In this document: in pieces, positions 19,767 to 29,900 of the stretch
Numbering within the stretch: position 1 is the stretch's first letter
How the letters are laid out: every line of letters starts with the position of its first letter
From: Herbidospora yilanensis
GTDB taxonomy: Bacteria > Actinomycetota > Actinomycetes > Streptosporangiales > Streptosporangiaceae
Direction: 5' to 3'
NCBI RefSeq assembly: GCF_001570565.1
Contig: NZ_BBXE01000027.1
Span: 94,564-158,563, forward strand
DNA length: 64,000 nucleotides
Translations under genes and position numbers: made by a program
Notes under the pieces: model-generated
What the model was told of the DNA's origin: nothing
Seen by the model: only the letters and a program-made list of their open reading frames with translations
The model's database searches: none

Positions 19767-22490
19767 CTACGTACCACGCGATTCTCGTAGTCTGTCGGCC
19801 AGTTGCCGGCGCGAGGAGATGCCGAGTTTCTGGAACACCTTCCTGAGGTGGTAGTCGACGGTGTTGACGCTGATGAAGAGGTTGGCGGCGATCTCGGCGT
19901 TGGTCCTGCCCAGCGCCGCCTGCCGGGCGATGGTGTGCTCCTGCGGGGTGAGGTCGGGGATCCCCGACCCGGTGGGCTCCACCGCTTTCAGCCCGGCCGC
20001 TTCGAGCTCCGATCGGGTTCTCGGTACGAAAATGTGCGCGCCCGCCTGCTCGAAGAGCATGGCCGCCCGCTGGAGCTGTTCGCCCGCCTCACGACGGCGG
20101 CGGATCCGGCGCAGCCACTCGCCGTAGAGCAGATGAGCCCTGGCCAGGTCGATCTCCGCGCCGGTCGTGCCGAGCAGGTCGACCGCCGTCACGTAGTGCT
20201 CTTCCGGGTCGTCGCTGAGGAGCGCCTTCGACCGGTGGACCAGGCCCGCGCACCACGCCGAGCCGTTCACCGTGGCCATCTCGGCCAGCCGGTCGGCGAT
20301 CGGCCGGGCCTCGACGGTCCGGCCGCTGCGCACGGCCGCCTCGACGAAGTCGGGATACTGCAACGGCGTGACGTGCAGGAACGGATCGTTGATCAGCGGC
20401 TTGAGCCGTTCGTGGGCGTCTCGATAGGCGCCTTCGGCGATGTCGCGCACCCCGACGGCCGCGACGGCGGCGGCCCCGACCCCGCCGTAGCCGACCGCGT
20501 TGGCCCCTTCGCCGATGGCGAGCACGACGTGGCGGGGCGCGCCGGTCCAGGCCATCAGCGCGGCGTTGATGACGTTCTCGCTGTCGTAGCCCATGGCGTG
20601 CCGGACCTCGCGGACCTGCGCCATCAGCTCCTCCGCCATGCGGACCGTGCCGAAGGTCAGCTCGGCGAGGGAGTGGACCCATAGCAGCGAGTCGAGGGCC
20701 TGGAGCGCGCCCGCCTCCCTGGCCGCAGTCGCGGCCCGGGTGAGCCCGCCCCGGCCGCCGGCGTCGTCGAACAGGAAGACGCTCAGCGCGGCGATCGCCG
20801 AGTGCATCAGCATGACTTCGTGGTCGGGCAGCGCGAGCAGCGCGTCCAGGGAGGCGCGGGCGCGCGGCACCGCCTCGGCGTAGGGCAGCAGGACGAGCGC
20901 GCCCAGCCCGGTGAGGATCTCGGTGAAGGAGCCGCCCTCGACCACGCCTTCGGTGATCCGCTCCCCCAGTTCCCGCTTGGTGATCCCGACGAACAGCCGG
21001 TCGACGGTGGCGGCGACCTCGTAGGCCTTCAGCAGGGCGCGCTGCTCGCGTTCGAGGTCCCGGCCCCGGAAGGCGTCGGCCGCCTTGACCAGCTCGGCCA
21101 CCGCCGAGGGCAGCACCCGCGCGTCGCCCGTGAAGAGCCCGAGCGCACACCGCACCACGATCATCCGGCCGTGGCCCACCGGGTCGGCGGTCGCGTTGTC
21201 GATGCGGGCCAGTTGCTCCTGGGCGACCTGCACCGCCCCCACCCCGAGGGCGGCCTCGGCGGCCCCGACCAGGCGGGAGTTCTTCACCGGGCCTGTCGGG
21301 GTGAGTTCGGCGGCGCGGGTGAGGATGCTGGCCCGCGAGGCCAGGCCACCGCGCCGGGCGGCCAGGTCGGCGGTGTGCTCCAGCCGGTCGGCGACCTCGG
21401 CGTCGGTGCCGAAGGTGGCCTTGGCGGCGTGCCAGGCTTCGAGCTCGACCATCCCGAGGTCGGCCGCCGCCTTCGCGAGAGCCCGGTGGGCGCGCCTGCG
21501 GTCGGTGCCCGCGGAGGAGTTGTAAACGGCCGAGCGGACCAGCGGATGGCGGAACCTGATGGCGCCGTGGAGCTCCACCAGCCCGAGGGCCTCGGCCCGG
21601 TCGACGACGTCCTCGCCCAGGTCGAGCTGGCGGGCGGCGGCGGTGATCAGTTCAACGTCGTCGGTGGTGTCGGCGGCGGCCAGCAGGACCCAGAGGCGTA
21701 CCTGCGGGTCGGTCCGGCCGATCCGGCGGGCGTAGTGGGCCTCCAGGCGGCGGCCGACCGGGATCGGGTCGCCGCCGAAGCCGAGCCCGGCCAGGTCGCG
21801 CTGGGAGAAGTCCTCGGCGAGGTCGATCAGCGCGAGCGGGTTGCCGCCGGTCGCGCGGGCGATGGCGGCGGCCGAGGCGGGGTCGATCGGGGTTGCGAGC
21901 GAGCGCGTCAGCAGTGCGGTCGCCGACTCCTGGCTCAGGCCTTCGAGCAGCAGTTCCGGCACCCCGGCCAGCCGGGAGGCGATGTCCTGCTCGTCGCGGG
22001 CGGCGAACAGCAGCGCGACCGGCTCGACCGCGATCCGCCGCGCCACGAACGCCATGACGTCGAGGCTCTCCTGGTCGAGCAGGTGGGCGTCGTCGACCGC
22101 GCACACGACCGCCCGTTCGGCGGCGGCCGCCGCGAACAGCCCGAGCACGCCGAGACCGACCAGGAACCGGTCGGGCGGCGGCCCCTCGGCCAACCCGGAG
22201 GCGACCATGATGGCCCCGCGCTGCCGTTCGGGCAGCGCGGCGAAGTGGCCGCCGAACGGGATGGTCAGCCGCTGGATCGCCGCGAACGGCAGCGTCATCT
22301 CCGACTCGAACCCGTCGAGCCGGACCGTCGTCAGCCCGGCCGCGCCGGTGGTCGACGCTTCCAGCAGCGCCGTCTTCCCGATCCCCGGTTCGCCGGTGAC
22401 CAGGAGCGATCCGCCATGACCGTTGCGCGCGTTGCCGAGCAGCAGATCGAGCCGCCGCCGCTCGTCATCCCGACCAAGGAGCCCAAGCAC
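19767..22490 (-). CDS. LAL family LuxR-type regulator with N-terminal ATPase
   Basis: A 907-residue large ATP-binding LuxR regulator. The N-terminal AAA/STAND ATPase starts directly with LGRDDERRRLDLLL, then has Walker A GEPGIGKTAL and Walker B VVCAVDDAHLL. A long helical-repeat middle follows, then a C-terminal LuxR helix-turn-helix (last 65 residues: LTPQEHTIARQAALGRTNAEIA...SVNTVDYHLRKVF). GTG 22490 is chosen because family proteins begin right at the GRD segment; no clear ribosome-binding site precedes it. LAL proteins are usually activators. Likely targets are the two hydrolases downstream or the divergent exported hydrolase. The inducer is unknown. Confidence 0.9.
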   Translation of the reverse strand: MLGLLGRDDERRRLDLLLGNARNGHGGSLLVTGEPGIGKTALLEASTTGAAGLTTVRLDGFESEMTLPFAAIQRLTIPFGGHFAALPERQRGAIMVASGLAEGPPPDRFLVGLGVLGLFAAAAAERAVVCAVDDAHLLDQESLDVMAFVARRIAVEPVALLFAARDEQDIASRLAGVPELLLEGLSQESATALLTRSLATPIDPASAAAIARATGGNPLALIDLAEDFSQRDLAGLGFGGDPIPVGRRLEAHYARRIGRTDPQVRLWVLLAAADTTDDVELITAAARQLDLGEDVVDRAEALGLVELHGAIRFRHPLVRSAVYNSSAGTDRRRAHRALAKAAADLGMVELEAWHAAKATFGTDAEVADRLEHTADLAARRGGLASRASILTRAAELTPTGPVKNSRLVGAAEAALGVGAVQVAQEQLARIDNATADPVGHGRMIVVRCALGLFTGDARVLPSAVAELVKAADAFRGRDLEREQRALLKAYEVAATVDRLFVGITKRELGERITEGVVEGGSFTEILTGLGALVLLPYAEAVPRARASLDALLALPDHEVMLMHSAIAALSVFLFDDAGGRGGLTRAATAAREAGALQALDSLLWVHSLAELTFGTVRMAEELMAQVREVRHAMGYDSENVINAALMAWTGAPRHVVLAIGEGANAVGYGGVGAAAVAAVGVRDIAEGAYRDAHERLKPLINDPFLHVTPLQYPDFVEAAVRSGRTVEARPIADRLAEMATVNGSAWCAGLVHRSKALLSDDPEEHYVTAVDLLGTTGAEIDLARAHLLYGEWLRRIRRRREAGEQLQRAAMLFEQAGAHIFVPRTRSELEAAGLKAVEPTGSGIPDLTPQEHTIARQAALGRTNAEIAANLFISVNTVDYHLRKVFQKLGISSRRQLADRLRESRGT

Positions 22491-22603
22491 GGGCCAATCA
22501 CACCAGAACCACCCACGGAACACCACGGAGAACACGTGGTCCGGCGACGGCGGGCCCGATCGCACGATGTGCGGGTTCGCCCCCACCACGTAGGAGACAC
22601 CTC

Positions 22604-23396
22604 ATGTCCCGCTTGATCCGGGTGCTGGCCGCCGCCTTCCTGCTGGCCGGCCTGACCTTCGCCACCCCCGCCCAGGCCGGCCGAACCCCCCGCCCCCAAG
22701 CCCACGATCGTGCTCGTGCACGGCGCCTTCGCCGACTCCAGCGGCTGGAACGAGGTCGCCGGTCAGCTGATCCGCAAGGGCTACGACGTCATCGCCTTCT
22801 CCAACCCGCTGCGCGGCCCGGCCTCCGACAGCGCGTACCTCCGCGAGTTCCTGACCACCGTCGAGGGCCCGATCGTCCTCGTCGGCCACTCGTACGGCGG
22901 CGCCGTCATCACCGGAGCCGCCACCGGAAACACCAAGGTCAAGTCCCTCGTGTACGTGGCCGCCTACGCCCTCGAAGAGGGTGAGAGCGTCGCCGCCGCC
23001 AACACCCTCGGCGGCGGCCACACCGAGGTGGTCGACCACCTGAAGACCACGCCGTTCCCCGGCGCCTCGGGCGGCGACGCGGACGCCTACATCGACCCGG
23101 CCCACTTCCACCGCCTGTTCGCCCAGGACCTCCCCCGCAGGACGACCGCCGTGATGGCCGCGACCCAGCGTCCCGGCGCGCTGGCCGCCCTGGTGACGCC
23201 GTCGGGCCCGGCCGCCTGGAAGACCATCCCGAGCTACTTCCTGGTGGCCAGGCAGGACGGCATCATCCCGCCGCAGGCCGAGCGGGCCATGGCCAAGCGC
23301 GCCAAGGCCGTGACGATCGAGATCAACAGCTCTCACGTGGCGATGATGAGCCACCCCGACACGGTGACGTCCCTGATCCTCAAGGCCGCCCGCTAA
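22604..23396 (+). pseudogene. Exported alpha/beta hydrolase, interrupted by a one-base frameshift
   Basis: TAGGAGA precedes ATG 22604, which opens a good signal peptide (SRLIRVLAAAFLLAGLTFATPAQA). Right after AQA the frame must shift near 22679-22682 to continue into the hydrolase body (KPTIVLVHGAF, nucleophile in VGHSYGGA, acid in ARQDGIIPP, His in SSHVAMMSHP). Removing one G from the GGCCGGCC run would restore AQAAEPPAPKPT, a normal cleavage site and linker. The body has no usable start of its own before a GTG inside its first strand. It is either a recent pseudogene or a sequence error. It is divergent from the LAL regulator. Confidence 0.8.
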
Positions 23397-23402
23397 GGAC
23401 TC

Positions 23403-23432
23403 GTGCCCTCCGGCGTGAACGCCGGAGGGCAC
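23403..23432 (+). terminator. Terminator after the exported hydrolase
   Basis: 13-base perfect arms (GTGCCCTCCGGCG and complement) with a TGAA tetraloop, 6 bases after the stop codon. No T-run follows, as is usual in actinomycetes. Confidence 0.85.
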
Positions 23433-23440
23433 GGTCATGT

Positions 23441-23757
23441 TCAGTTGGTCTGGCTGGGCATCGAGGTGCCCTCGTCGTGTCCGATGACGACGCCCGAGTT
23501 CCAGGCCAGTTCGCCCCTGGGCGCGGGCGGCGTTGACGGGGGCGGCGTCTGGGTCGGAACCGGGTACATCCGGAAAATCTTGACCTCGCTGAGCCGGCAG
23601 CGCGGCGGGTCGGGCGGAAGACCTGTCCGGGGGCGAAGGTGCCGAGGTCCTTCACCCAGTTTCCGTACTGGTCGTAGAGTTTGGCCTCCAGCATGCGCGG
23701 ACCCATGTTGATCACCACGACCTGCTTGACCAACGGATAGTTCGCGAGCCTCGCCAC
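23441..23757 (-). pseudogene. Remnant of an unrecognised gene, 3' part only, frameshifted
   Basis: On the minus strand a protein-like segment begins abruptly near 23757 (LANYPLVKQVVVINMGPRM, then YDQYGNWVKDLGTFAPGQVF). It loses frame near 23620 and continues in another frame as CRLSEVKIFRMYPVPTQTPPP to a stop at 23441 (...HDEGTSMPSQTN). It has no start codon and abuts the CPBP fragment on the opposite strand. I do not recognise the family. Together they look like the scar of a deletion that joined two genes. Confidence 0.5.
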
Positions 23758-23767
23758 CTGTGCCGTG

Positions 23768-23916
23768 GCACGTACGCCTGGCTGACCGTGGTCGTGGTGG
23801 CGCTGCCGCTCGCGTGGGCCCGGACGAAGGGCGGGGTCCTGGTGCCGATCCTGGTCCACTGCACCATGAACGCGCTCACCTTCGCCGTCCTCGTCATGGG
23901 AGGGCTCCAGCGATGA
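23768..23916 (+). pseudogene. C-terminal fragment of a CPBP-family membrane protease
   Basis: About 48 codons with no start encode YAWLTVVVVALPLAWARTKGG followed by VLVPILVHCTMNALTFAVL and end at TGA 23914-23916. This is the last membrane helix pair of a CPBP (CAAX-protease/bacteriocin-processing) protein, with its conserved H-x-x-x-N. The rest is missing. The fragment begins where the opposite-strand remnant begins, so one event probably truncated both. Confidence 0.65.
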
Positions 23917-23947
23917 CCCTCCCATGCGGCCGGCGCTTGAGCTCCGT

Positions 23948-25264
23948 CTAGTTCAGCAGACGGCGCATGGCCAGCACGGTTCCGTCGTCGTGTACGGAGA
24001 TCGGCCCCTTCCAGCCCGAGGGTTGTTTGTCGTCGCACCACCGTCCCCGCTGCGCGTAGACCCTCCTGCGGTACTCCTCGACCCTTCCCTCGGACAGGAG
24101 GTCGAACAGGCTCTCCACGACGCCGGAGAACGCCTCCACTCGCTTGTTGTTCAACCGGAAGACGTGGTCGGTGCCCACGAATCTGATGCCGAAGAACGTG
24201 TAGGTCGCATCCCGGACACTCCCCGTCGCCGCGTGGGCGAACGGGACCCGGTAGTGCCCGCTCCCCTGACGCTTGGTCAGGTACTGGACGGTGGCGCCGC
24301 CGTCACCGGCGAAGGCGGTCACTCCGGCCGCGGCGGTTCGGGCCAGCACGTGCTGGAACCAGCCGAAGCGCTCCGGATTGACGTGAAAACCGGGCTCGTC
24401 GTCAGGCGAACCTTCGATTCCCGGCAGATATCCCTTGTCCAGAAGCGGCACGTCCAGACGAGAACGCTCGGAGGAGAGCAGCCAACCCCCCTCTCCCCGC
24501 GATTCGAGGGCATGGACCGTGAGCGGGCCTTCGGGGGACAGTTCGGTGCTGAAGAGCAGGGCCGGCGTCTCGCCCAGCTCTCCGATGACGACGGCCTCGG
24601 CGTGGGCGGAGCAGGAGGCGAGCTGGTTGTGGGAGGTGATCGGACGGCGATCGTGGTTTCCCTTGGCGGCGATCGGGATGACCAGCGACGGCTCACCCGG
24701 CTTCCAGATCTCGGCGAAGAAGTCGGGCTGGTAATTGTATTTGTACGATCTGTTCGCCCACCCCGCCTTGAGGACGACGTCAGCGCTGACGATGGAGACG
24801 AAATGGTCCGGATGACGCTGCCGAAGAATATGACGGGTCAGCAGACGGGCGAATCCGTGACCGAGTTCCTGCGACTGAATCCGCTTGTACTGCTGCGCGA
24901 CGTTGCTCTTTCCCTCTCCGGAGAGTTCCATGAAGAACCCGGACTCGGAGTCCAACGCCTGGCTGTATTTGAGACTGCCCCAGTGTTCCGCCAGACCGCG
25001 ACTCGCTCCCTGTCGCGACAGGCTGAGCGCGTGTGCTAGTTCGTGCAGGACATGCCATGGGGGCAGGTGGAGCGATTGCGCCTTACTGGAACGCGGTAAT
25101 TCCGTGAGGTCGGTCTTGCGGCGGAGCCGGTCGTCCCTCTGCTTTCGTTTCGCGTCGTCCTTCGCCGCCGCCTTTCTCACCTTCCCCACGAGTTCCGAAC
25201 TCGTCCGGACCGCGATGTCCGATGCCTCGGCCAGATCCCGTAGCACCTGATCCGTCGGTTTCAA
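23948..25264 (-). CDS. Uncharacterised 438-residue protein on a lower-GC segment
   Basis: I do not recognise this gene. The TTG at 25264 is preceded by GGGAGGGG and opens 438 residues with no signal peptide or membrane helix. The N-terminus is helical and highly charged (about 1-60). The middle has PDFFAEIW followed 13 residues later by IPIAAKGNHD, reminiscent of a PD-(D/E)xK nuclease core, although the expected acidic residue before xK is Ala. A later segment reads YTFFGIRFVGTDHVFRLNN. Base composition is visibly less GC-rich than in neighbouring genes, hinting at transfer. It is monocistronic, with a perfect hairpin just upstream of the start. A defence-related role is a guess from context. 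Confidence 0.7.
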   Translation of the reverse strand: MKPTDQVLRDLAEASDIAVRTSSELVGKVRKAAAKDDAKRKQRDDRLRRKTDLTELPRSSKAQSLHLPPWHVLHELAHALSLSRQGASRGLAEHWGSLKYSQALDSESGFFMELSGEGKSNVAQQYKRIQSQELGHGFARLLTRHILRQRHPDHFVSIVSADVVLKAGWANRSYKYNYQPDFFAEIWKPGEPSLVIPIAAKGNHDRRPITSHNQLASCSAHAEAVVIGELGETPALLFSTELSPEGPLTVHALESRGEGGWLLSSERSRLDVPLLDKGYLPGIEGSPDDEPGFHVNPERFGWFQHVLARTAAAGVTAFAGDGGATVQYLTKRQGSGHYRVPFAHAATGSVRDATYTFFGIRFVGTDHVFRLNNKRVEAFSGVVESLFDLLSEGRVEEYRRRVYAQRGRWCDDKQPSGWKGPISVHDDGTVLAMRRLLN

Positions 25265-25284
25265 TCGCCCCTCCCATATTTGAT

Positions 25285-25311
25285 GATGACACGCCGAATG
25301 AGCGTGTCATC
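25285..25311. promoter_or_regulatory. Perfect inverted repeat upstream of the orphan gene
   Basis: GATGACACGC and its exact complement flank the loop CGAATGA, 21 bases upstream of the TTG start at 25264. It may be an operator or a leader hairpin; there is no T-run to suggest a terminator. Confidence 0.5.
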
Positions 25312-25496
25312 GGCCGGGAAAGGAGTCCGCTATCCGGGACAGAACATGTGCGTGCCCCTCATTCCCCGCCGGGGACGCGGAGGGCGGCGGCTGAGGTCGT
25401 TCCGCTGGTTTCCCTTCATCGGGATGAGGGGTGTCGTTCAAGATCGGTCATTACGGTGGTCGGCTGGCAATCTGCGACACAACGAAAGGTGAGCCG

Positions 25497-26778
25497 ATGC
25501 TCCGTCCCGCTCTCGCCGGTCTGGCCCTGGCCGCCGCGACGCTCGTCATTCCCGGTACGGCCACGGCAAAGCCCGCCCCCGCCCCGGTCGTCATCAAGGA
25601 CGTCACCATCCCCCCGGTCCCGCTCAAGGAGCTCCAGTCGTCGATCCGGGACGACCGCGGCGTGCAGCTCGGCGGCATCGGCAGCGGGCTCTTCCCGGCC
25701 GGCCGCCAGGGTGAGTTCTGGGTCGTCACCGACCGCGGCCCGAACGGGCAGCCGACCGTGAACGGCGAGAAGCGGCGTACCTTCCCGATCCCCGAGTTCG
25801 CCCCGGCGATCGCCAAGGTGTCGACGCAGTTCGGCGTCGAGATCAAGAAGTGGATCCCGATCACGGGGCGGTCGGGCAAACTCGTCACGGGCCTGTCGAA
25901 CCAGCAGGGGCACGACGAGATCCCGTACACCTGGGACGGGCTCACCCAGCTGGCCTTCAACCCGAGCGGGGTCGACACCGAGGACATCGTGGTCGACCGG
26001 CACGGTGACTTCTGGCTGGTGGACGAGTACTCCCCCTCGCTGATCCACGTGTCGTCGAACGGCCGGGTCATCGCCCGGTACGTGCCCAAGGGGCTGAACC
26101 TCCAGGGCGCCGATTACCCGGTCAAGGAACGTGCTGCCCGGCATCCTGTCGACCCGGCCGCAGAACCGCGGGTTCGAAGGGCTGACCATCAACGGCAACA
26201 CCCTCTACCTGGCCGTCCAGAGCCCGCTGCAGAACCCGACGAAGGCCGTCGGCGACAAATCGCGGGTCGCGCGCATCCTCACGTTCGACATCCGGCGCGA
26301 GCGGGTCACCGGCGAGTACGCCTACCAGTTCGAGGACATCACCACCTTCGACCCGTCGTACAACGGCGACCAGAGCCAGATGAAGATCTCCGGCCTGGCC
26401 CACATCGCCGGCGACCGCATCCTCGTCGACGAGCGGACCGACAAGGTCGCGCACATCTACGAGATCGACCTGGCCAAGGCGAAGAACCTCCTCGGCGGCA
26501 GGTACGACCAGCTCTCGACGACCCCGTCGCTGGAGGCGCTGACCGACCTGACCCAGGTCCGGCCCACGCCGAAGAAGCTGATCGCCGACCTGTCGAAGGT
26601 CGCGCCGACGCTGCCGGGCAAGGTCGAGGGCCTGGCGATCCTCGACCCGCGCACGATCGTCGTCATCAACGACAACGACTTCGGCCTGGGCGAGTTCGGC
26701 GCCGACGGCCGCCTGATCGACTCGGGTGTGAAGACCCGCATCGTCACGATCAAGCTGCCGAAGCCGCTGCGCTGGTAA
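25497..26778 (+). pseudogene. Secreted esterase-like (phytase-type) protein with a one-base frameshift
   Basis: GAAAGG precedes ATG 25497. The product has a signal peptide (about 1-24, ends ATA) and the esterase-like activity of phytase domain (PF13449 type) with LGGIGSGLFPAG, FWVVTDRGPNGQP, EDIVVDRHGDFWLVDEY and, after the break, NRGFEGLTINGNTLY, SGLAHIAGDRILVDER and KVEGLAIL. The frame breaks at 26125-26127: AAGGAAC should read AAGAAC, which restores VKNVLPGILSTRPQNRGFEGL-like continuity. Both halves are well conserved, so the extra G is either very recent or a base-calling error. Family members are extracellular beta-propeller phosphatases or esterases. Confidence 0.82.
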
Positions 26779-26810
26779 CAAGGTCGACTCGTTCCACGAT
26801 CACCTCTGGG

Positions 26811-26857
26811 CTCCCCGGAAACCCGCGTGTTACAAATCACGTGAGTCATCCGGGGAG
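26811..26857 (+). terminator. Long hairpin after the esterase-like gene
   Basis: CTCCCCGG (26811-26818) and CCGGGGAG (26850-26857) can pair around a 31-base loop, 33 bases past the stop. It is a weak terminator candidate because of the large loop. Confidence 0.4.
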
Positions 26858-26947
26858 TGGCATCTCCGGGCCAACTGCATATCGGTGGCAGCGTGATCGG
26901 CGCGCGCGCTTTGCCTGACGTCTCCCTTTGTCAGGAAAGGTCCCTTC

Positions 26948-29900
26948 ATGCGTTTTGGAAGGCTGGCCAGGGTCATCCTGTTAGCCGCCGCGCTTGTGCT
27001 GCCCCTCATGCCCGTGATGGCCTCGCCGGCCGCCGCGGCCCAGGTCGCGGCCGATCCCGAGTTCAAGGTCCTCGTCTTCTCCAAGACGACCGGTTTCCGG
27101 CACGACTCGATCCCCGACGGCATCGCCGCGATCCAGAAGCTCGGCACGGAGAACAACTTCGCCGTCGACGCCACCGAGAACAGCGCGGCCTTCACCGACG
27201 CCAACCTGGCGCAGTACGCGGCGGTCGTCTTCCTGTCGACCACCGGCGACCCGCTGGGCAACGCCTCCGAGCGGGACGCCCTGGAGAAGTACATCCAGGG
27301 CGGCGGCGGTTTCGCGGGCGTCCACTCGGCCTCCGACACCCACTACAACTGGGAGTGGTACGGCAAGCTGGTCGGCGGCTACTTCAAGTCCCACCCGGCC
27401 ACGCAGCAGGCCACCCTCCGGACCGAGGACCCGGCCCACCCGTCGACGGCCCACCTGCCGAAGACCTGGACCCGGGTCGACGAGTGGTACGACTACCAGA
27501 CCAACCCGCGCAGCACGGTGCACGTGCTGCAGTCGCTCGACGAGAAGTCCTACACCGGCGGCACGATGGGGATCGACCACCCGATCTCCTGGTGCCAGGA
27601 CTACGACGGCGGGCGCTCCTGGTACACCGGCCTGGGCCACACCAAGGAGAGCTTCACCGAGGCCAACTTCACCAAGATGCTGCTCGGCGGCATCCGCACG
27701 GCGGCGGGCGTCGAGAAGGCCGACTGCGCGGCCTCACAGAGCGCGAGCTTCGAGAAGGTCACCCTCGACGACAACACCGCGAACCCGATGATGCTGGACG
27801 TCGCCAAGGACGGCCGCGTCTTCTACATCGACCGCCTCGGTGACTTCCGGATCATCAAGCCCAGCGGCGCCACCGTCACGGCCGCCCGGTTCAACGTCTA
27901 CACCGCCAACGAGGCCGGCCTCATGGGCCTGGTGCTGGACACGAACTTCGACACCAACGGCTGGGTGTACGTCTACTACTCCCCCGCCGGGGTCAACGTC
28001 GACCGCCTGAGCCGTTTCACGGTCACCGGCGACACCCTCGACCTGTCGAGCGAGGTGCAGGTCCTCAACATCCCGGTCCAGCGCGCCGAGTGCTGCCACC
28101 ACGGCGGCGGCCTGGCGATCGACCACAAGACCGGCGACCTCTGGCTGACCACGGGCGACAACACCAACCCGTTCGCCTCCGACGGCTACACGCCGATCGA
28201 CGAGCAGGCCGGCCGCGCCGCCTGGGACGCCCAGCGCACCTCGGGCAACACCAACGACCTGAGCGGCAAGGTCCTGCGGATCCGCCCGCAGGCCGACGGC
28301 ACGTACACGATCCCCCCGGGCAACCTCTTCCCGCCCGGCACCGCGCAGACCCGTCCCGAGATCTACGCGATGGGCTTCCGCAACCCGTTCCGCGTGGGCC
28401 TGGACGCCAAGACCGGCCTGCTCATGGTGGCCGACTACGGCCCCGACGCGGGCGCCGCCAACCCGAACCGCGGTCCGCAGGGCACCGTGGAGTGGAACCT
28501 GGTCAGCAAGCCGGGCAACTACGGCTGGCCGTACTGCGTGGGCAACAACACGCCGTACATCGACTACAACTTCCAGACCCGGGTGTCGGGCCAGGCGTTC
28601 AACTGCGCCAACCCGGTCAACAACTCGCCGAACAACACGGGCCTGACCAACCTCCCGCCCGCGATCCCGGCGAACATCCACTACGTCAGCCAGACCAACC
28701 CGAACAGCTTCCCCGAGCTGAACGGCGGCGCCCCCATGGCCGGCCCGGTCTACCGCTTCGACCCGGCGATCGAGTCGGACCGCAAGTGGCCGGCCTACTG
28801 GGACGGCAAGGCGATCATGGGCGAGTGGAACACGAACAAGATGTTCTCGTTCCTGCTCGACGAGGCCGGCACCAGCCAGGTCAAGATCAACCAGATTCTC
28901 GGCGCGATGGCGTTCAAGCGGCCGATGGACATCAAGTTCGGCCCCGACGGCGCGCTCTACCTGATCGAGTGGGGCTCGGGCTTCGGCGGCGACAACGCCG
29001 ACTCGGGCATCTACCGCATCGACTACGTGAAGGGCACCCGCCCGCCGATCGCCCGGATCTCGGCCGACAAGACCGACGGCCCGGCGCCGCTGACCGTGCA
29101 GTTCTCCAGCCAGGGCTCCAGCGACCCCGAGGGCAAGCCGCTCACGTACGCCTGGGACTTCGACGGGAACGGCTCGACCGACTCGACCGCGCAGCACCCG
29201 AGCCACACCTACACCCAGGCCGGCCAGTACAGCGCCGTGCTCACGGTGACCAACCCCGACGGCCTGACCGGCACCGCCAACCTGCCGATCAACGCCGGCA
29301 ACACCCGCCCGACCGTCACCCTCGACCTGCCCCCGAACGGCGGCTTCTTCGAGTTCGGCGACCAGGTGAACTACAAGATCACCGTCACCGACCCCGAAGA
29401 CGGCACGATCGACTGCGACGACGTCAAGATCCAGGCCTACCTGGGTCACGACAGCCACGGTCACCCGCTCGACCAGCACGAGGGTTGCGCGGGCACCATC
29501 CAGACCCTGACCGACAGCGGTCACGGGATCGACGACAACCTCTTCTACATCCTTGAGGCGACCTACGCCGACAAGGGCGGCCAGGGTGGTTCGCAGTCGC
29601 TGACCGGCCGGGCCGAGGTCATCCTCCAGCCCAAGCGCAAGCAGGCCGAGCACTTCTCCGGCACCGGCCGCGTCGCCGACGGCGTCGGCACCGACCCGGC
29701 GGGCGTGCAGATCGAGGCCACCGGCGACTCCCAGGGCGGCAACCAGAACATCGGGTTCACCCAGGACGGCGACTGGTTCTCCTTCACCCCGATCAACCTG
29801 GGCGGCATCTCCCAGATCCGGTTCCGCACGGCCTCGGCCGGCGTGGGCGGCACCGTGCTCGTGAAGACCGGCGACCCGGACAACGGCCCGGTGGTCGGCC

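Noticed and set aside
22710..23396. Hydrolase body read as an intact cytoplasmic gene from the GTG at 22710
   Set aside because: That start lies inside the first beta strand, just before the conserved HG, and a well-formed signal peptide with ribosome-binding site lies directly upstream in another frame. A frameshift is more likely.
26131..26778. Second half of the phytase-like protein as a separate gene
   Set aside because: No ribosome-binding site, and the sequence continues the upstream domain once one base is removed.
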